From Streptomyces decoyicus (GTDB lineage: Bacteria > Actinomycetota > Actinomycetes > Streptomycetales > Streptomycetaceae): DNA of 64,000 nt. The stretch lies in contig NZ_CP082301.1 in NCBI RefSeq assembly GCF_019880305.1, positions 3,720,001 through 3,784,000 on the forward strand, read 5' to 3'. The notes under the pieces are model-generated. The model made no database searches and was not told where the DNA came from. It saw only the letters and a program-made list of their open reading frames with translations. Positions 1 through 7,947 of this stretch are shown one piece after another. Position 1 is the stretch's first letter, and each line of letters starts with the position of its first letter. The position numbers and the translations under genes are program-made.

Positions 1-343
1 GCTGCCCCTGGGAAAGGGACAGATCGCCCGCGCACTGGAGGTCGAACTCATCCGCGGGCGCGAACCGGGTCAGCGTGCAGATCTCGCTGTAGGTGCCGAC
101 CGCGAGGCTGCCGCGGAAGAGATTCCCGCTCAGGACGAATTCGTCCCCCAGGCTGGGGCCGCCCGACCCGTCCACATCGACGAGACCGCCCTGTGTCTGC
201 TTCGCGACCAGCTGGAAAACTTCCCCTCTCGGGGGATTGGGCCCGGATCCGGTACCGGTGGAAGCCGATGCCGAGGGTGCACAGAAAAGGAGGGCCGCCA
301 ATCCGGCGGCCGCACTCAGAGCGACATGCTTGAAGTGACGCAC
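1..343 (-). CDS. Secreted allene-oxide-cyclase-barrel-like protein (N-terminal part; runs off window)
   Basis: Only the first 114 codons lie in the window. A GTG start at 343 follows AGGAG at 7 nt. The N-terminus (VRHFKHVALSAAAGLAALLF) is a Sec signal peptide with a likely cut after the Ala-Ser-Ala near residue 27, so the product is exported. The mature part has the pattern VFQLVAKQ...G-VDVDGSGGPSLGDEFVLSG-L....VGTYSEICT...LQCAGDLSLSQGQ, which resembles the bacterial secreted relatives of allene oxide cyclase/dirigent barrels (GDEFV and LQC...GQ signatures). The family assignment is by recalled pattern. No enzymatic activity is implied, since most Streptomyces members are uncharacterised. Confidence 0.7.
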   Translation of the reverse strand, partial: MRHFKHVALSAAAGLAALLFCAPSASASTGTGSGPNPPRGEVFQLVAKQTQGGLVDVDGSGGPSLGDEFVLSGNLFRGSLAVGTYSEICTLTRFAPADEFDLQCAGDLSLSQGQ

Positions 344-573
344 GGTTTTCTCCTCTGGGACTGGAAGGGAAGTGCACTGGCTATGGCCATGAAATGCGGT
401 AATGGTGCAGTAATTCCCGGCCGATATCGCAGGGACGCCAGGACGCAATTGCGCAGTCACGCCGCGGCGCCGCGAATCCCGCCCCTGACCGGCCGGGGGC
501 TCGGCGTTCCGGGGGCGCCGCTCGGGCAGGCCGGGTCCGCCGCGCGGCCGGCCGGTCGTGGCGCCCGCAGGGA

Positions 574-2256
574 TCAGATATCGGGGCCGGAGACGTAGGT
601 GAACGATCCGGAAGGCGTGCCTCCGGGGCCGGTGACGGTGACGGTGACGGTGCCAGGGGCGCCACTGGGCGGGGACGTGGCGGTCACGGTGGTGTCGGAG
701 ACGATCTCGAAGGGCGCCGGGACGCCGTTGAAGGTGACCTGGTCGGTGGTGGACAGGCCGGTGCCGGTGACGGTCACCACGGTGCCGCCGGAGGTCGGTC
801 CCGAGTCGGGGCTGACGCCGGTGACGCTGGACGGGCTGACGTAGGTGTAGGTCAGCCCGTCGGCGCTCCCGCCGGCGGTGAACACGGTGACGGCCACGCC
901 GCCCGGCCCCGGGGCACCGGCGGCTCTGACGGTGACCTGCGTGTCGGAGACGCTTTGGATGACGGCTCGGGTGGGGCCGAAGTACACGTCGATCGCCCCG
1001 GCGAGGTTGCGGCCGGTGATGACGATCTCCTCGTCGCTGCCGGCGACGGGGCCCGCGGCGGGGCTGATGCCGGTGAGGGCGGGCAACGGCATGTAGTAGA
1101 AGAATCCGAGGGAGCCGGTGCCGCCCGGGGTGGTGATCGTCACGGGGACGACACCGGATCCGGCGGGAGTGGTGACGGTCAGCGAGGTCGCCGTATTGGC
1201 GGTGATGGCGGCCTGGGCGGTACCGAAGTGCACAGCACTGGCATTGGACAGGTGGTGACCGGTGAGCGTCACCCTCGTTCCGCCGGCCGTGCGCCCCTGG
1301 TCGGGAATCACCGTCGTCGCCATGTCCCCGACGGTGCCGGCTTCGGAGTTGCTCACGTAGGCGTGTGTGCCGTCGGGGAAGACCACGAGGCCGGTGGGGC
1401 CGGCCCCCACGCCGATGTTCTCGACGACGGTGCGGGTGGCGGTGTCGATCACGCTCACCGTGTCCGGGAGGGAATTCGCCACGTACACATGGGCGCCGTC
1501 GGGGCTCGCCGCCAGGAAGCGCGGCTGGCCGCTGACACCGATGGTGGCGGTGACGGCGCCGGCCGCGGTGTCGATCACGCCCACCGTGGAGGTGGCGACG
1601 TTCGTGACGTAGACCTCGGCCCCGTCGGGGGCCACCGCCAGCAGGATGGGGACGCCGCCGACCGGGATCGTGACCACGACGGTGTCCGTGGCGGTGTCGA
1701 TCACGCTCACGGCGCCGGAGAAGAGGCACGCCACATAGGCGCGGGTCCCGTCCGGGGTGAGGACCAGGCCGATCGGCCCGTCCCCGACGGTGATGGTGCC
1801 GGCGACGGTGTCGGTGGCCGTGTCGAGCACGCTCACCGTGTTGCCGGCCTGCTGTGTCACGTAGAGGCGGGTGCCGTCCGGGGTGAGCGCCGCCATCGCC
1901 GGGCCCGACGCCACGGGGATGTTCGTGATGATGGCGTTCGTGGCGGTGTCGATCACGCTGACGAGACCGTCGCCGGAGACCGTCACATAGCCGCGGGTGC
2001 CGTCCGGGCTGATCGCCACGAAGGAGGGGCCTGCCCCCGTGGGGATGGTGCTGGTGACGGTGTCGGTGGCCGTGTCGATCACGCTCACCGTATTCGAGCC
2101 CTGGTTGGCCACATATGCGCGGGCCGCACCAGGGGCGAGGCTGATTCCCCCGGGCATGGTACCCACGGGAATCACGGCCCCCGCTAAGAATGCGGCACTT
2201 ACTCCGGGGCCGGGCACCTGGCCGGGCGCAGGAAATTCTGACGTATAGGCGAACAT
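574..2256 (-). CDS. YVTN beta-propeller protein with three IPT/TIG domains
   Basis: About 560 residues. The first ~330 residues hold tandem units of ~42 residues with the core YV(T/A)N...TVSVIDTATDTV...I.VG....: six complete units, then a seventh cut short after AYVSNSEAGTVGD. Three IPT/TIG (immunoglobulin-like, filamin-type) domains of ~85 residues follow, each opening with P..G...GG..VT(L/V)TG. Such proteins are normally surface or secreted binding proteins, yet no classical signal peptide is visible (start MFAYTSEFPAPG). The ATG at 2256 has AGGGAG 4 nt upstream and is preferred over the in-frame codon at 2295. The repeats are also visible in DNA with a ~126-bp period, so copy number could vary by recombination. 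Ligand unknown. Confidence 0.85.
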   Translation of the reverse strand: MFAYTSEFPAPGQVPGPGVSAAFLAGAVIPVGTMPGGISLAPGAARAYVANQGSNTVSVIDTATDTVTSTIPTGAGPSFVAISPDGTRGYVTVSGDGLVSVIDTATNAIITNIPVASGPAMAALTPDGTRLYVTQQAGNTVSVLDTATDTVAGTITVGDGPIGLVLTPDGTRAYVACLFSGAVSVIDTATDTVVVTIPVGGVPILLAVAPDGAEVYVTNVATSTVGVIDTAAGAVTATIGVSGQPRFLAASPDGAHVYVANSLPDTVSVIDTATRTVVENIGVGAGPTGLVVFPDGTHAYVSNSEAGTVGDMATTVIPDQGRTAGGTRVTLTGHHLSNASAVHFGTAQAAITANTATSLTVTTPAGSGVVPVTITTPGGTGSLGFFYYMPLPALTGISPAAGPVAGSDEEIVITGRNLAGAIDVYFGPTRAVIQSVSDTQVTVRAAGAPGPGGVAVTVFTAGGSADGLTYTYVSPSSVTGVSPDSGPTSGGTVVTVTGTGLSTTDQVTFNGVPAPFEIVSDTTVTATSPPSGAPGTVTVTVTGPGGTPSGSFTYVSGPDI

Positions 2257-2610
2257 GACACTCCCTGAGGCAGGCGGGACGACCTTGTCCCGCACACGGA
2301 AATGCCTGCTTCACCGTATGGGCAACAGCGAGCAGCAAACCGGCCGAAGTGGGGCCGGTGAATTACACACAGCGAATGGAGAATACCCTTCCGGGGAAAG
2401 CATTTGAAGCCCGCTTCCATATCTCCGATTCTCGGATAATCGCTTTAGTTCGGCTTCCTCGCCAGGCGGGCGGACAGGTCCCCGGGCGGGCCTGGCCGCC
2501 CGGGGGACCGGACGGGCGCGGGGTCGGCACCGGGGCGACACCGGGCCGACACCGGGCGGACCCGGGGTCGGGAGCCGAGCGACCCCTCGCACCCTGCCCG
2601 CCCCCCGATA
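2257..2610. other. Divergent intergenic region
   Basis: About 350 bp without a convincing gene between the YVTN/IPT gene (minus) and the thiolase gene (plus). It holds a small inverted repeat CGGGAC-N6-GTCCCG (2275-2292) in the leader of the minus-strand gene and a comparatively AT-rich stretch around 2340-2460 where its promoter probably lies. The right end is the operator described separately. Confidence 0.5.
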
Positions 2611-2627
2611 TCTGATGTACCGTCAGA
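2611..2627. promoter_or_regulatory. Operator O1 (CTGATG-TAC-CGTCAG)
   Basis: The palindrome tCTGATGTACCGTCAGa has 6-bp arms with one mismatch and a 3-bp centre, and ends 3 nt before the thiolase ATG. It is one of eight copies of the same motif in the window. Its position directly against the start codon, with no Shine-Dalgarno sequence, suggests that the thiolase mRNA is leaderless and that a bound repressor would cover the core promoter. Confidence 0.8.
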
Positions 2628-2630
2628 TTC

Positions 2631-3815
2631 ATGACTTCAGGGACCCCTTACGGGAATCGCAGGGTCGCCGTCGCCGGAGTGGCCCTGTCCGACTGCGGAC
2701 GCGTGGACGAGGCCACCCCGTACGCCCTGCACGCCCAGGCGGCCCGCCGGGCGCTGGCGGACAGCGGTCTGGACCGTTCGGTGATCGACGGCTTCGCCTC
2801 TGCCGGCCTGGGCACTCTCGCGCCCGTCGAAGTCGCCGAATATCTGGGACTGCACCCCACCTGGGTCGACTCGACCTCGGTCGGCGGCTCCACCTGGGAG
2901 GTGCTGGCCGCACACGCCGCCGACGCGATCGCCGCCTGCCATGCCGACGCCGTGCTTCTCGTCTACGGTTCCACCGCCCGCGCCGACATCAAGGCCGGGC
3001 GCCGTACCGCGAACCTCTCCTTCGGGGCCCGCGGCCCGCTCCAGTTCGAAGTCCCCTACGGGCACACCCTGATCGCCAAATACGCCATGGCCGCCCGTCG
3101 CCATATGCATCAATACGGCACCACCCTGGAGCAGTTGGCCCAGATAGCCGTCCAGGCACGCGCCAATGCGGCGGCCAACCCGGATGCCATGTACCGCGAC
3201 CCGATCACCGTCGACGAGGTGCTCTCCGGCCCGGTGATCGCCGACCCGTTCACCAAACTGCACTGCTGCATCCGCTCCGACGGCGGCTGCGCGGTCCTGC
3301 TCGTCGCCGAGGACTACGTCCACGACCTCGCCAAGCCCCCGGTGTGGGTGCTCGGTTCCGGCACCGCGGTCTCGCACACCACCATGTCGGAGTGGGAGGA
3401 CTTCACCGTCTCGCCCGCCGCGGTCTCCGGCCGGCTGGCCTTCGAGCGCGCCGGTGTGCGCCCCGACGAGATCGACCTCGCCGAGCTCTACGACGCCTTC
3501 ACCTATATGACCCTGGTGACGCTGGAGGACCTCGGCTTCTGCGCCAAGGGCGAGGGCGGGGCATTCGTCGAGAAGGGGCGGCTGCTGCGGAACGGGGAAT
3601 TGCCGGTCAACACCGACGGGGGCGGGCTGGCCGCCTGCCACCCCGGTATGCGCGGCCTGTTCCTGCTGGTCGAGGCGGTACGCCAACTCCGCGGCGAGGC
3701 CGGCCCGGACCGCCAGGTACGCAAATCCGGCGGCGCACTCCCCCAGCTCGCGGTCGCCTCGGGCACGGGCGGCTGGTTCTGCTCCTCGGGGACGGTGGTG
3801 CTGGGGCGAGGGTGA
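2631..3815 (+). CDS. Thiolase-fold acyl-CoA protein, SCP-x/Ltp2-like (thiolase or retro-aldolase)
   Basis: 394 residues, the usual length for non-decarboxylating SCP-x/Ltp2-type thiolase homologues. The C-terminus shows the family block around GGGLAACHPGMRG followed by LVEAVRQLRGEAG and ending CSSGTVVLGRG. The LHCCIRSDGGCAVLLV segment is also typical. The region where a classical thiolase carries its nucleophilic Cys reads TSVGGSTWEVLAAH, with no Cys, as in the Ltp2-type aldolases that cleave steroid side chains and need a DUF35 partner. The probable partner is the DUF35 protein at 9427-10020, under the same operator motif. Expected role: the last carbon-carbon cleavage of a beta-oxidation cycle on an unidentified substrate. 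The ATG at 2631 follows the operator directly; no SD is seen. Confidence 0.82.
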   Translation: MTSGTPYGNRRVAVAGVALSDCGRVDEATPYALHAQAARRALADSGLDRSVIDGFASAGLGTLAPVEVAEYLGLHPTWVDSTSVGGSTWEVLAAHAADAIAACHADAVLLVYGSTARADIKAGRRTANLSFGARGPLQFEVPYGHTLIAKYAMAARRHMHQYGTTLEQLAQIAVQARANAAANPDAMYRDPITVDEVLSGPVIADPFTKLHCCIRSDGGCAVLLVAEDYVHDLAKPPVWVLGSGTAVSHTTMSEWEDFTVSPAAVSGRLAFERAGVRPDEIDLAELYDAFTYMTLVTLEDLGFCAKGEGGAFVEKGRLLRNGELPVNTDGGGLAACHPGMRGLFLLVEAVRQLRGEAGPDRQVRKSGGALPQLAVASGTGGWFCSSGTVVLGRG

Positions 3816-3890
3816 GGGGAGGGGCAGGGGTGAGGAGGAGGCCGACGGGGGCCGGGCCGACCGGTGGCGCCCGGCCCGGCCCCCTGGGCG

Positions 3891-5090
3891 TCAGCGCAAC
3901 CGCTCCTCGATCAGGTCCGCGGCCCGTCGGGCGCCCCCCGCCGCGCGGGCCTCGGCCCGTAGCTCGGCCGAACGCGCGGCGACCTGCGGATCAGTGGTGA
4001 GCTCCAGCAGCGCGCGGCGCAGCGCCGCGGCCGTGGCATCCGCGGTGTCGATACGGCGGGCGACGCCCAGCTCGGCCAGCCGGTCGGCGTTGAGGAACTG
4101 CTCGGCGCCCTGCGGGACGGCGATCATCGGCACACCCGTGTACAGCCCCTCACTGCTGCCACCCATCCCCGCATGCGTCACAAACGCGTCCGCCTGCTCC
4201 AGCACCGCCAACTGCGGTGCCCACGACCGCACTTCGATGTTCGCGGGAATCCGCTCACCCAGCTCCGCCGGATCGGTGTACTTGCCGATCTGTAGCACCA
4301 CATGCCACCCCGGCAGCTCCCCGAACGCCGCCACACACTGCCGGTAGAACTCCGGCTGCCGCGTGTACGCCGAGCCCAGCGACACCAGCAGCACCTTCTC
4401 CGCACCGGCCGGCCGCGTCCAACCGCCCTGCTCCGCACGGCTGCCGAGGCACGGCCCGACGAAGGTCACCGCTTCGGTGTCGACCCGGTCCGCATGCGGC
4501 TGCATGGCGCGCGGGATCATCGCCACCGCCCGGCGCGGCCGGCCGGCGTACGCGTCCACCTCCGTGGTGACCGCACCGCACCGGGCCAGCCACTCGGCGA
4601 ACCGCGCCTGGTAGGCATCCGCCCCCGGCAGCCCGGCGAACATCGCGCCGATCTCCTCCTGGGCCCCCTCCCAGCCCACAAAGGTCGGTGACAGCTGGAC
4701 GAGGTCACGGCCCTGCGCCTCGGCCAGCGCGCGGGCGGAGTAGGAGGCGATGTCGTAGAGGTAGAGGTCGGCGGGGTCGTCGCCGTATGCGGTGTGCAGC
4801 TGCGGCAGCACCGCGATCGCCTCGTCGAGGAAGAGCGAGGCGGCGGCAACGGGATCCTGCGGCCAGTCGTTGTCCGCGACCGGCAGGGTGGTGGAGTAGC
4901 GGACGAACTCGGCGCCGGTGGGGGCGATCAGCCCGGCCGCATGGTCGGCGTTGGCGTACGTCACACGATGGCCGCGGGCCACCAACTCCCGGATGATCTC
5001 CAGGCTGGGCAGCACATGGCTGACCATCGGCGTGCCGATCATGGCGATATGGGCGCGCGCAGGGGCAGGGGCAAAGTCGGAGGAACGCAT
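3891..5090 (-). CDS. mgt: Macrolide glycosyltransferase (OleD/Mgt-like, GT1)
   Basis: 399 residues with the two-domain GT-B layout. The N-terminal half has LPSLEIIRELVARGHRVTYA and the C-terminal half the sugar-nucleotide site (VRSWAPQLAVLEQADAFVTHAG, GVPMIAVPQGAEQ, NADRLAELGVAR). It is strongly like OleD/Mgt enzymes, which inactivate macrolides by glucosylating the desosamine 2'-hydroxyl using UDP-glucose. The segment that reads AAHGHVNPS in OleD (recalled) reads PMVSHVLPS here: one of two His is lost and the one in GHxxP position is kept. It probably gives self-protection or intrinsic macrolide resistance. The leader upstream (5091-5300) may hold an attenuator. It lacks the island operator and is probably not part of the catabolic regulon. 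Confidence 0.88.
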   Translation of the reverse strand: MRSSDFAPAPARAHIAMIGTPMVSHVLPSLEIIRELVARGHRVTYANADHAAGLIAPTGAEFVRYSTTLPVADNDWPQDPVAAASLFLDEAIAVLPQLHTAYGDDPADLYLYDIASYSARALAEAQGRDLVQLSPTFVGWEGAQEEIGAMFAGLPGADAYQARFAEWLARCGAVTTEVDAYAGRPRRAVAMIPRAMQPHADRVDTEAVTFVGPCLGSRAEQGGWTRPAGAEKVLLVSLGSAYTRQPEFYRQCVAAFGELPGWHVVLQIGKYTDPAELGERIPANIEVRSWAPQLAVLEQADAFVTHAGMGGSSEGLYTGVPMIAVPQGAEQFLNADRLAELGVARRIDTADATAAALRRALLELTTDPQVAARSAELRAEARAAGGARRAADLIEERLR

Positions 5091-5147
5091 AGGACCAGGA
5101 CTTCCTTCGGTACAGAGCTACGGAACGGGGACACGGAAGCCCGACGG

Positions 5148-5206
5148 CCCAGGCGGCACCGCGCGACAGCGGCAACGAAGCCGGTCGCGCTGCGGGCACG
5201 CCTGGG
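5148..5206 (-). promoter_or_regulatory. Nested hairpin in the mgt leader (possible attenuator)
   Basis: Outer arms CCCAGGCG (5148-5155) and CGCCTGGG (5199-5206) are perfectly complementary. Inside lie GCGCGAC (5161-5167)/GTCGCGC (5184-5190) and CGGC (5170-5173)/GCCG (5180-5183). The structure lies between the candidate leader peptide and the mgt start codon, where attenuation hairpins of inducible macrolide-resistance genes usually are. No T-run follows it. Confidence 0.4.
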
Positions 5207-5239
5207 TGCGGGCGGGGCGGCGGAGCGCCCTCGGCCGTG

Positions 5240-5266
5240 TCAGCCGTAGATCTGGAGGAAGTGCAT
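5240..5266 (-). CDS. Candidate leader peptide MHFLQIYG upstream of mgt
   Basis: An 8-codon ATG-TGA frame on the mgt strand, ending about 150 nt before the mgt start. A TACGCT (-10-like) hexamer lies 6 nt before the ATG, and no SD is seen, so it could be leaderless. Short leader peptides rich in hydrophobic and aromatic residues control many macrolide-inducible genes by ribosome stalling. That this one does so is inference only; an 8-codon frame can occur by chance. Confidence 0.22.
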   Translation of the reverse strand: MHFLQIYG

Positions 5267-5435
5267 GGGGGCAGCGTAGGCGGGGCCCCCGGGGCGGGGC
5301 GAACGAATTTATTCCGTGACGGTGGGGTGGCGGCCCGGCGGGACGGCGCCGGGCCGGGACGGGACGGGACGTTGGCAGGACGGGGGGCCGGACGAGGCGG
5401 GAGGGGCGGGGCGGGGTGTCGCTCCCGTCCCGCGC

Positions 5436-6212
5436 CTAACTGGCCGGCGACGGGCGGGTGATGACGCTGAAGGACGTGCCGAAGGGGTCGGTGATCGCGG
5501 CCATCCGGCCGTAGGGGGCGTCCTCCGGGGTGCCTGCGGTGCCGCCCGCTGCGACGGCGAGGGCCACCAGCTCGTCGGTGTCCGCGACCTCGAACACGGT
5601 CTGCCAACGGGACGCGGGGGCCGCGGGGTCGCCGAAGATACCGCCGATCTCATGGCCGTCCGGGCGGCGCAGGAACGTGAAGTCGAAGCCGGGGAGTTCG
5701 TCGTTGCCGTCGAGCGTGAAGTCGAAGACGGTGGCGTAGAAGCGGCGGGCGGGGCCGGGGTCCGGGCAGGCGAGGTCGTTGCGGACCAGTGCGCAGGGCT
5801 CGTTGACCAGCTCGCAGCCCGCCAGCGTACGTCCCTGCCAGAGGCCGAAGCGGGCGCCGGTGGGATCCGCGACGACGGCCGTACGCCCCAGGTCCGCCAC
5901 ATCCGCCGGCGGAACGAGCACCGTCCCGCCGCTGACGACGATCTGCTTGGCCGTACGGTCGCAGTCGTCCGTGGCGAGGTGGACATGCCACCAGGACTCA
6001 CCTTCGGCATCGGCGGCGGAGACGGGCCGCAGCACCGCCACCCGCCGGCCGCGCAGCAGACACAGGGTGAAGGGGCCGGTGGCCGCCGACCGCTCCTCGT
6101 ACTGCCAGCCGAACAGCGCGCGGTAGAACGCCTTCGCACGGCCGAGGTCGGGGACCCCGAGGTCGATCCATGTCGGCGTTCCGAGCGGCTGGTTGGTGCT
6201 GACCTTGCTCAA
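5436..6212 (-). CDS. VOC-superfamily protein (tandem glyoxalase/bleomycin-resistance fold)
   Basis: About 258 residues with two consecutive VOC modules. The first runs from TPTWIDLGVPDLGRAKAFYRALFGW to DPTGARFGLWQG, the second from DPGPARRFYATVFDFTL to DPFGTSFSVITRPS. Each has the beta-alpha-beta-beta-beta pattern ending in DP.G. Proteins of this type are often annotated as glyoxalase-like hydroxylases; their substrates are mostly unknown. The TTG at 6212 has AAGGAG 6 nt upstream and is preferred to the in-frame TTG at 6263, which has no ribosome site. It is divergent from the FAD monooxygenase across a short regulatory region with direct repeats. Confidence 0.78.
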   Translation of the reverse strand: MSKVSTNQPLGTPTWIDLGVPDLGRAKAFYRALFGWQYEERSAATGPFTLCLLRGRRVAVLRPVSAADAEGESWWHVHLATDDCDRTAKQIVVSGGTVLVPPADVADLGRTAVVADPTGARFGLWQGRTLAGCELVNEPCALVRNDLACPDPGPARRFYATVFDFTLDGNDELPGFDFTFLRRPDGHEIGGIFGDPAAPASRWQTVFEVADTDELVALAVAAGGTAGTPEDAPYGRMAAITDPFGTSFSVITRPSPAS

Positions 6213-6342
6213 CTTCTGCTCCTTCGCGGTGACGCTGCCAAGGCCGACGCTAGTGAGGATCAAGGTCAGGACGTGTCCTACATGGGACGCCTCTGCGCGG
6301 CCTCACCGACAAGCACCGTGGACGAACGCCAGGGGCAAGCTC

Positions 6343-6380
6343 CATAAACATGCGCCATAGACAAGCGTCATAGACATGCG
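6343..6380. repeat. Three 12-bp direct repeats, 13-bp spacing
   Basis: Copies are CATAAACATGCG (6343), CATAGACAAGCG (6356) and CATAGACATGCG (6369), each shifted by 13 bp. They lie between the divergent VOC and FAD-oxidoreductase genes and run into the predicted promoter, which suggests binding sites for a local regulator. Confidence 0.6.
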
Positions 6381-6394
6381 TTTAAGACGCTTGT
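6361..6394. promoter_or_regulatory. Inverted repeat ACAAGCGTC-N16-GACGCTTGT
   Basis: The 9-bp arms at 6361-6369 and 6386-6394 are perfect. The right arm abuts the -10 hexamer and the left arm precedes the -35 hexamer of the promoter at 6371-6399. A protein bound here would compete with RNA polymerase. Confidence 0.55.
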
Positions 6395-6399
6395 ATAGT
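6371..6399 (+). promoter_or_regulatory. Sigma-HrdB-type promoter (TAGACA-N17-TATAGT)
   Basis: TAGACA (6371-6376) and TATAGT (6394-6399) are separated by 17 bp, a close match to the vegetative TTGACA/TAnnnT consensus. It would start transcription near 6407, about 105 nt before the FAD-monooxygenase start at 6513. Confidence 0.55.
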
Positions 6400-6512
6400 C
6401 AGCCCACCGGTCCAGTGAGCACATGACACACGCAACACGACCGAGCGCCGTGATCCGTGATCACCCGGCGCAGTCCGTGCAGGAGCACCACGGCCCCGAA
6501 GGGAACCCCGCC

Positions 6513-7946
6513 ATGTCCGACACCGGCCCCTCCCCCCGCAGCGCAGCGCCCCGGACCGTACTGATCTCCGGCGCGAGCATCGCCGGCCCGGCGCTCGCCT
6601 ACTGGCTGCACCGCTACGGCTTCGCGGTGACCGTCGTCGAGCGCGCCCCCGCGCTGCGGACCGGCGGCTACAAGGTCGACATCCGGGGCGCCGCGATCGA
6701 GGTCGCCGAGCGGATGGGCCTCCTGGGGGACATCCAGCGCGCCAGTACGGACATGCAGACCGGCGCGTATGTGAACGACGACGGCAAGCGGATCGCCACC
6801 CTGCCCGCCGATATCTTCGGCGCCCGGGTCGGCCGTGACGACGAGATCATGCGCGGCGATCTGGCGCGCATCCTCTACGAGCGCACCCGGTCGGACGTCG
6901 AGTACCTCTTCGACGACTCGATCACGTCAATCACGTCGATCACGTCGATCACGTCGATCACCTCGACCCCCTCGACCACCTCGATCACTTCGATCACCGA
7001 GCGAGCGGACGACCACCGCGAAGTCGACGGCGTCACAGACTTCGACGGCGCCGACGGTATCGACGGCGTCGACGTCACGTTCGAGCATGCCGCTCCCCGC
7101 CGCTTCGACCTCGTCGTTGGCGCGGACGGCCTGCACTCGACCGTCCGGCGGCTGGCCTTCGGCCCGGAAGAGCGGTTCGTACGGCACCTCGGGGCGTATA
7201 TCAGCGCCTTCTCCATGCCCAATGAACTGGGCCTGGACCGCGAGGAGTTGTACCACGCCCAGCCCGGCAGGCTGATCTGTGCCTACAGCTCCGCAGGGGA
7301 CCCGGCCGCCAAGGGCCTGCTCGTCTTCCGTTCACCGCGGCTGACCTACGACCACCGGGACCCGCAGCAGCAACTGAAGCTGCTGGAGGCGGCGTTCGAG
7401 GGCGTGGGGGTGGCCGGCTCGCCGGCCGGAGGCTGGGGCCAGGTCCCCCGGATGCTCGAAGCAGCCCGTGAGGCGGGCGACTTCTACTTCGACGGGATGC
7501 AGCTGATCGAGATGGACCGCTGGTCGCACGGCCGGGTGGTACTGCTCGGCGATGCCGCGCACTGCCCCTCACCTGCGTCGGGGCAGGGCACGGGGATGGC
7601 GCTGGTCGGCGCGTACGTCCTGGCCGGCGAGCTGGCGGCGGCCGGCCGCGCCCCGGAGGAGGCCTTCGGGCGCTACGAGAAGGAGATGCGCGGCTATGTC
7701 GCGGTCAATCACGCGCTGGCGAGGAAGTTCGCCCGGGAAATGACGGCGGACACCCGGCGGCAGATCCGGTTCCGGCATCTGATGATGCGGATCCTGCCCT
7801 ACCTGCCGTGGAAGAACGTGATCGCGAAGAAGATCGCGGAGGATGTCCAGCGAGCCGCCCTCGCGATCACACTCAAGGACTATCCGGTACCGAACCGCGC
7901 CGCCGGCCCCGCGCCGGCCGCCACACGCCCCACGTACGCTGCCTGA
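6513..7946 (+). CDS. FAD-dependent aromatic hydroxylase-type monooxygenase
   Basis: 477 residues from the ATG at 6513, which has AAGGGA ~9 nt upstream; the in-frame ATG at 6423 would overlap the promoter region. Class A flavoprotein monooxygenase signatures: FAD dinucleotide fold VLISGASIAGPALAYWL, the DG motif DLVVGADGLHSTVRR, and the GD motif RVVLLGDAAHCPSPASGQG. It should hydroxylate or epoxidise an aromatic or polycyclic substrate with NAD(P)H and O2. Between the second and third thirds is a low-complexity insert encoded by a 9-bp tandem repeat (6921-6998), giving repeated Ile-Thr-Ser from residue ~137, then a Gly/Asp-rich stretch. TetX-like enzymes inactivate antibiotics with this fold, so a detoxification role is possible. 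The PdxH-like gene follows 1 nt after its stop. Confidence 0.85.
   Translation: MSDTGPSPRSAAPRTVLISGASIAGPALAYWLHRYGFAVTVVERAPALRTGGYKVDIRGAAIEVAERMGLLGDIQRASTDMQTGAYVNDDGKRIATLPADIFGARVGRDDEIMRGDLARILYERTRSDVEYLFDDSITSITSITSITSITSTPSTTSITSITERADDHREVDGVTDFDGADGIDGVDVTFEHAAPRRFDLVVGADGLHSTVRRLAFGPEERFVRHLGAYISAFSMPNELGLDREELYHAQPGRLICAYSSAGDPAAKGLLVFRSPRLTYDHRDPQQQLKLLEAAFEGVGVAGSPAGGWGQVPRMLEAAREAGDFYFDGMQLIEMDRWSHGRVVLLGDAAHCPSPASGQGTGMALVGAYVLAGELAAAGRAPEEAFGRYEKEMRGYVAVNHALARKFAREMTADTRRQIRFRHLMMRILPYLPWKNVIAKKIAEDVQRAALAITLKDYPVPNRAAGPAPAATRPTYAA
6921..6998 (+). repeat. 9-bp in-frame tandem repeat (ATCACGTCG)n
   Basis: About 8.7 copies of a 9-bp unit, most exact at 6930-6956, decaying to ACCCCCTCG and ATCACTTCG variants. 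It encodes repeated Ile-Thr-Ser inside the monooxygenase. Unit length is a multiple of three, so copy-number change would alter protein length without a frameshift. Confidence 0.9.
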
Positions 7947-7947
7947 C

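Larger units (their letters stand above)
5091..5435. other. Intergenic leader region upstream of mgt
   Basis: 345 bp upstream of mgt and downstream of the VOC gene, both on the minus strand. It contains the nested hairpin at 5148-5206 and an 8-codon minus-strand reading frame at 5240-5266. The remainder (5300-5435) is G-rich and holds no gene that I can support. Confidence 0.5.

Noticed and set aside
955..2187. Open frame of 410 codons on the plus strand (His/Gly-rich repeats)
   Set aside because: It is antisense to the YVTN repeats; its apparent protein repeats only mirror the DNA repeats of the real gene.
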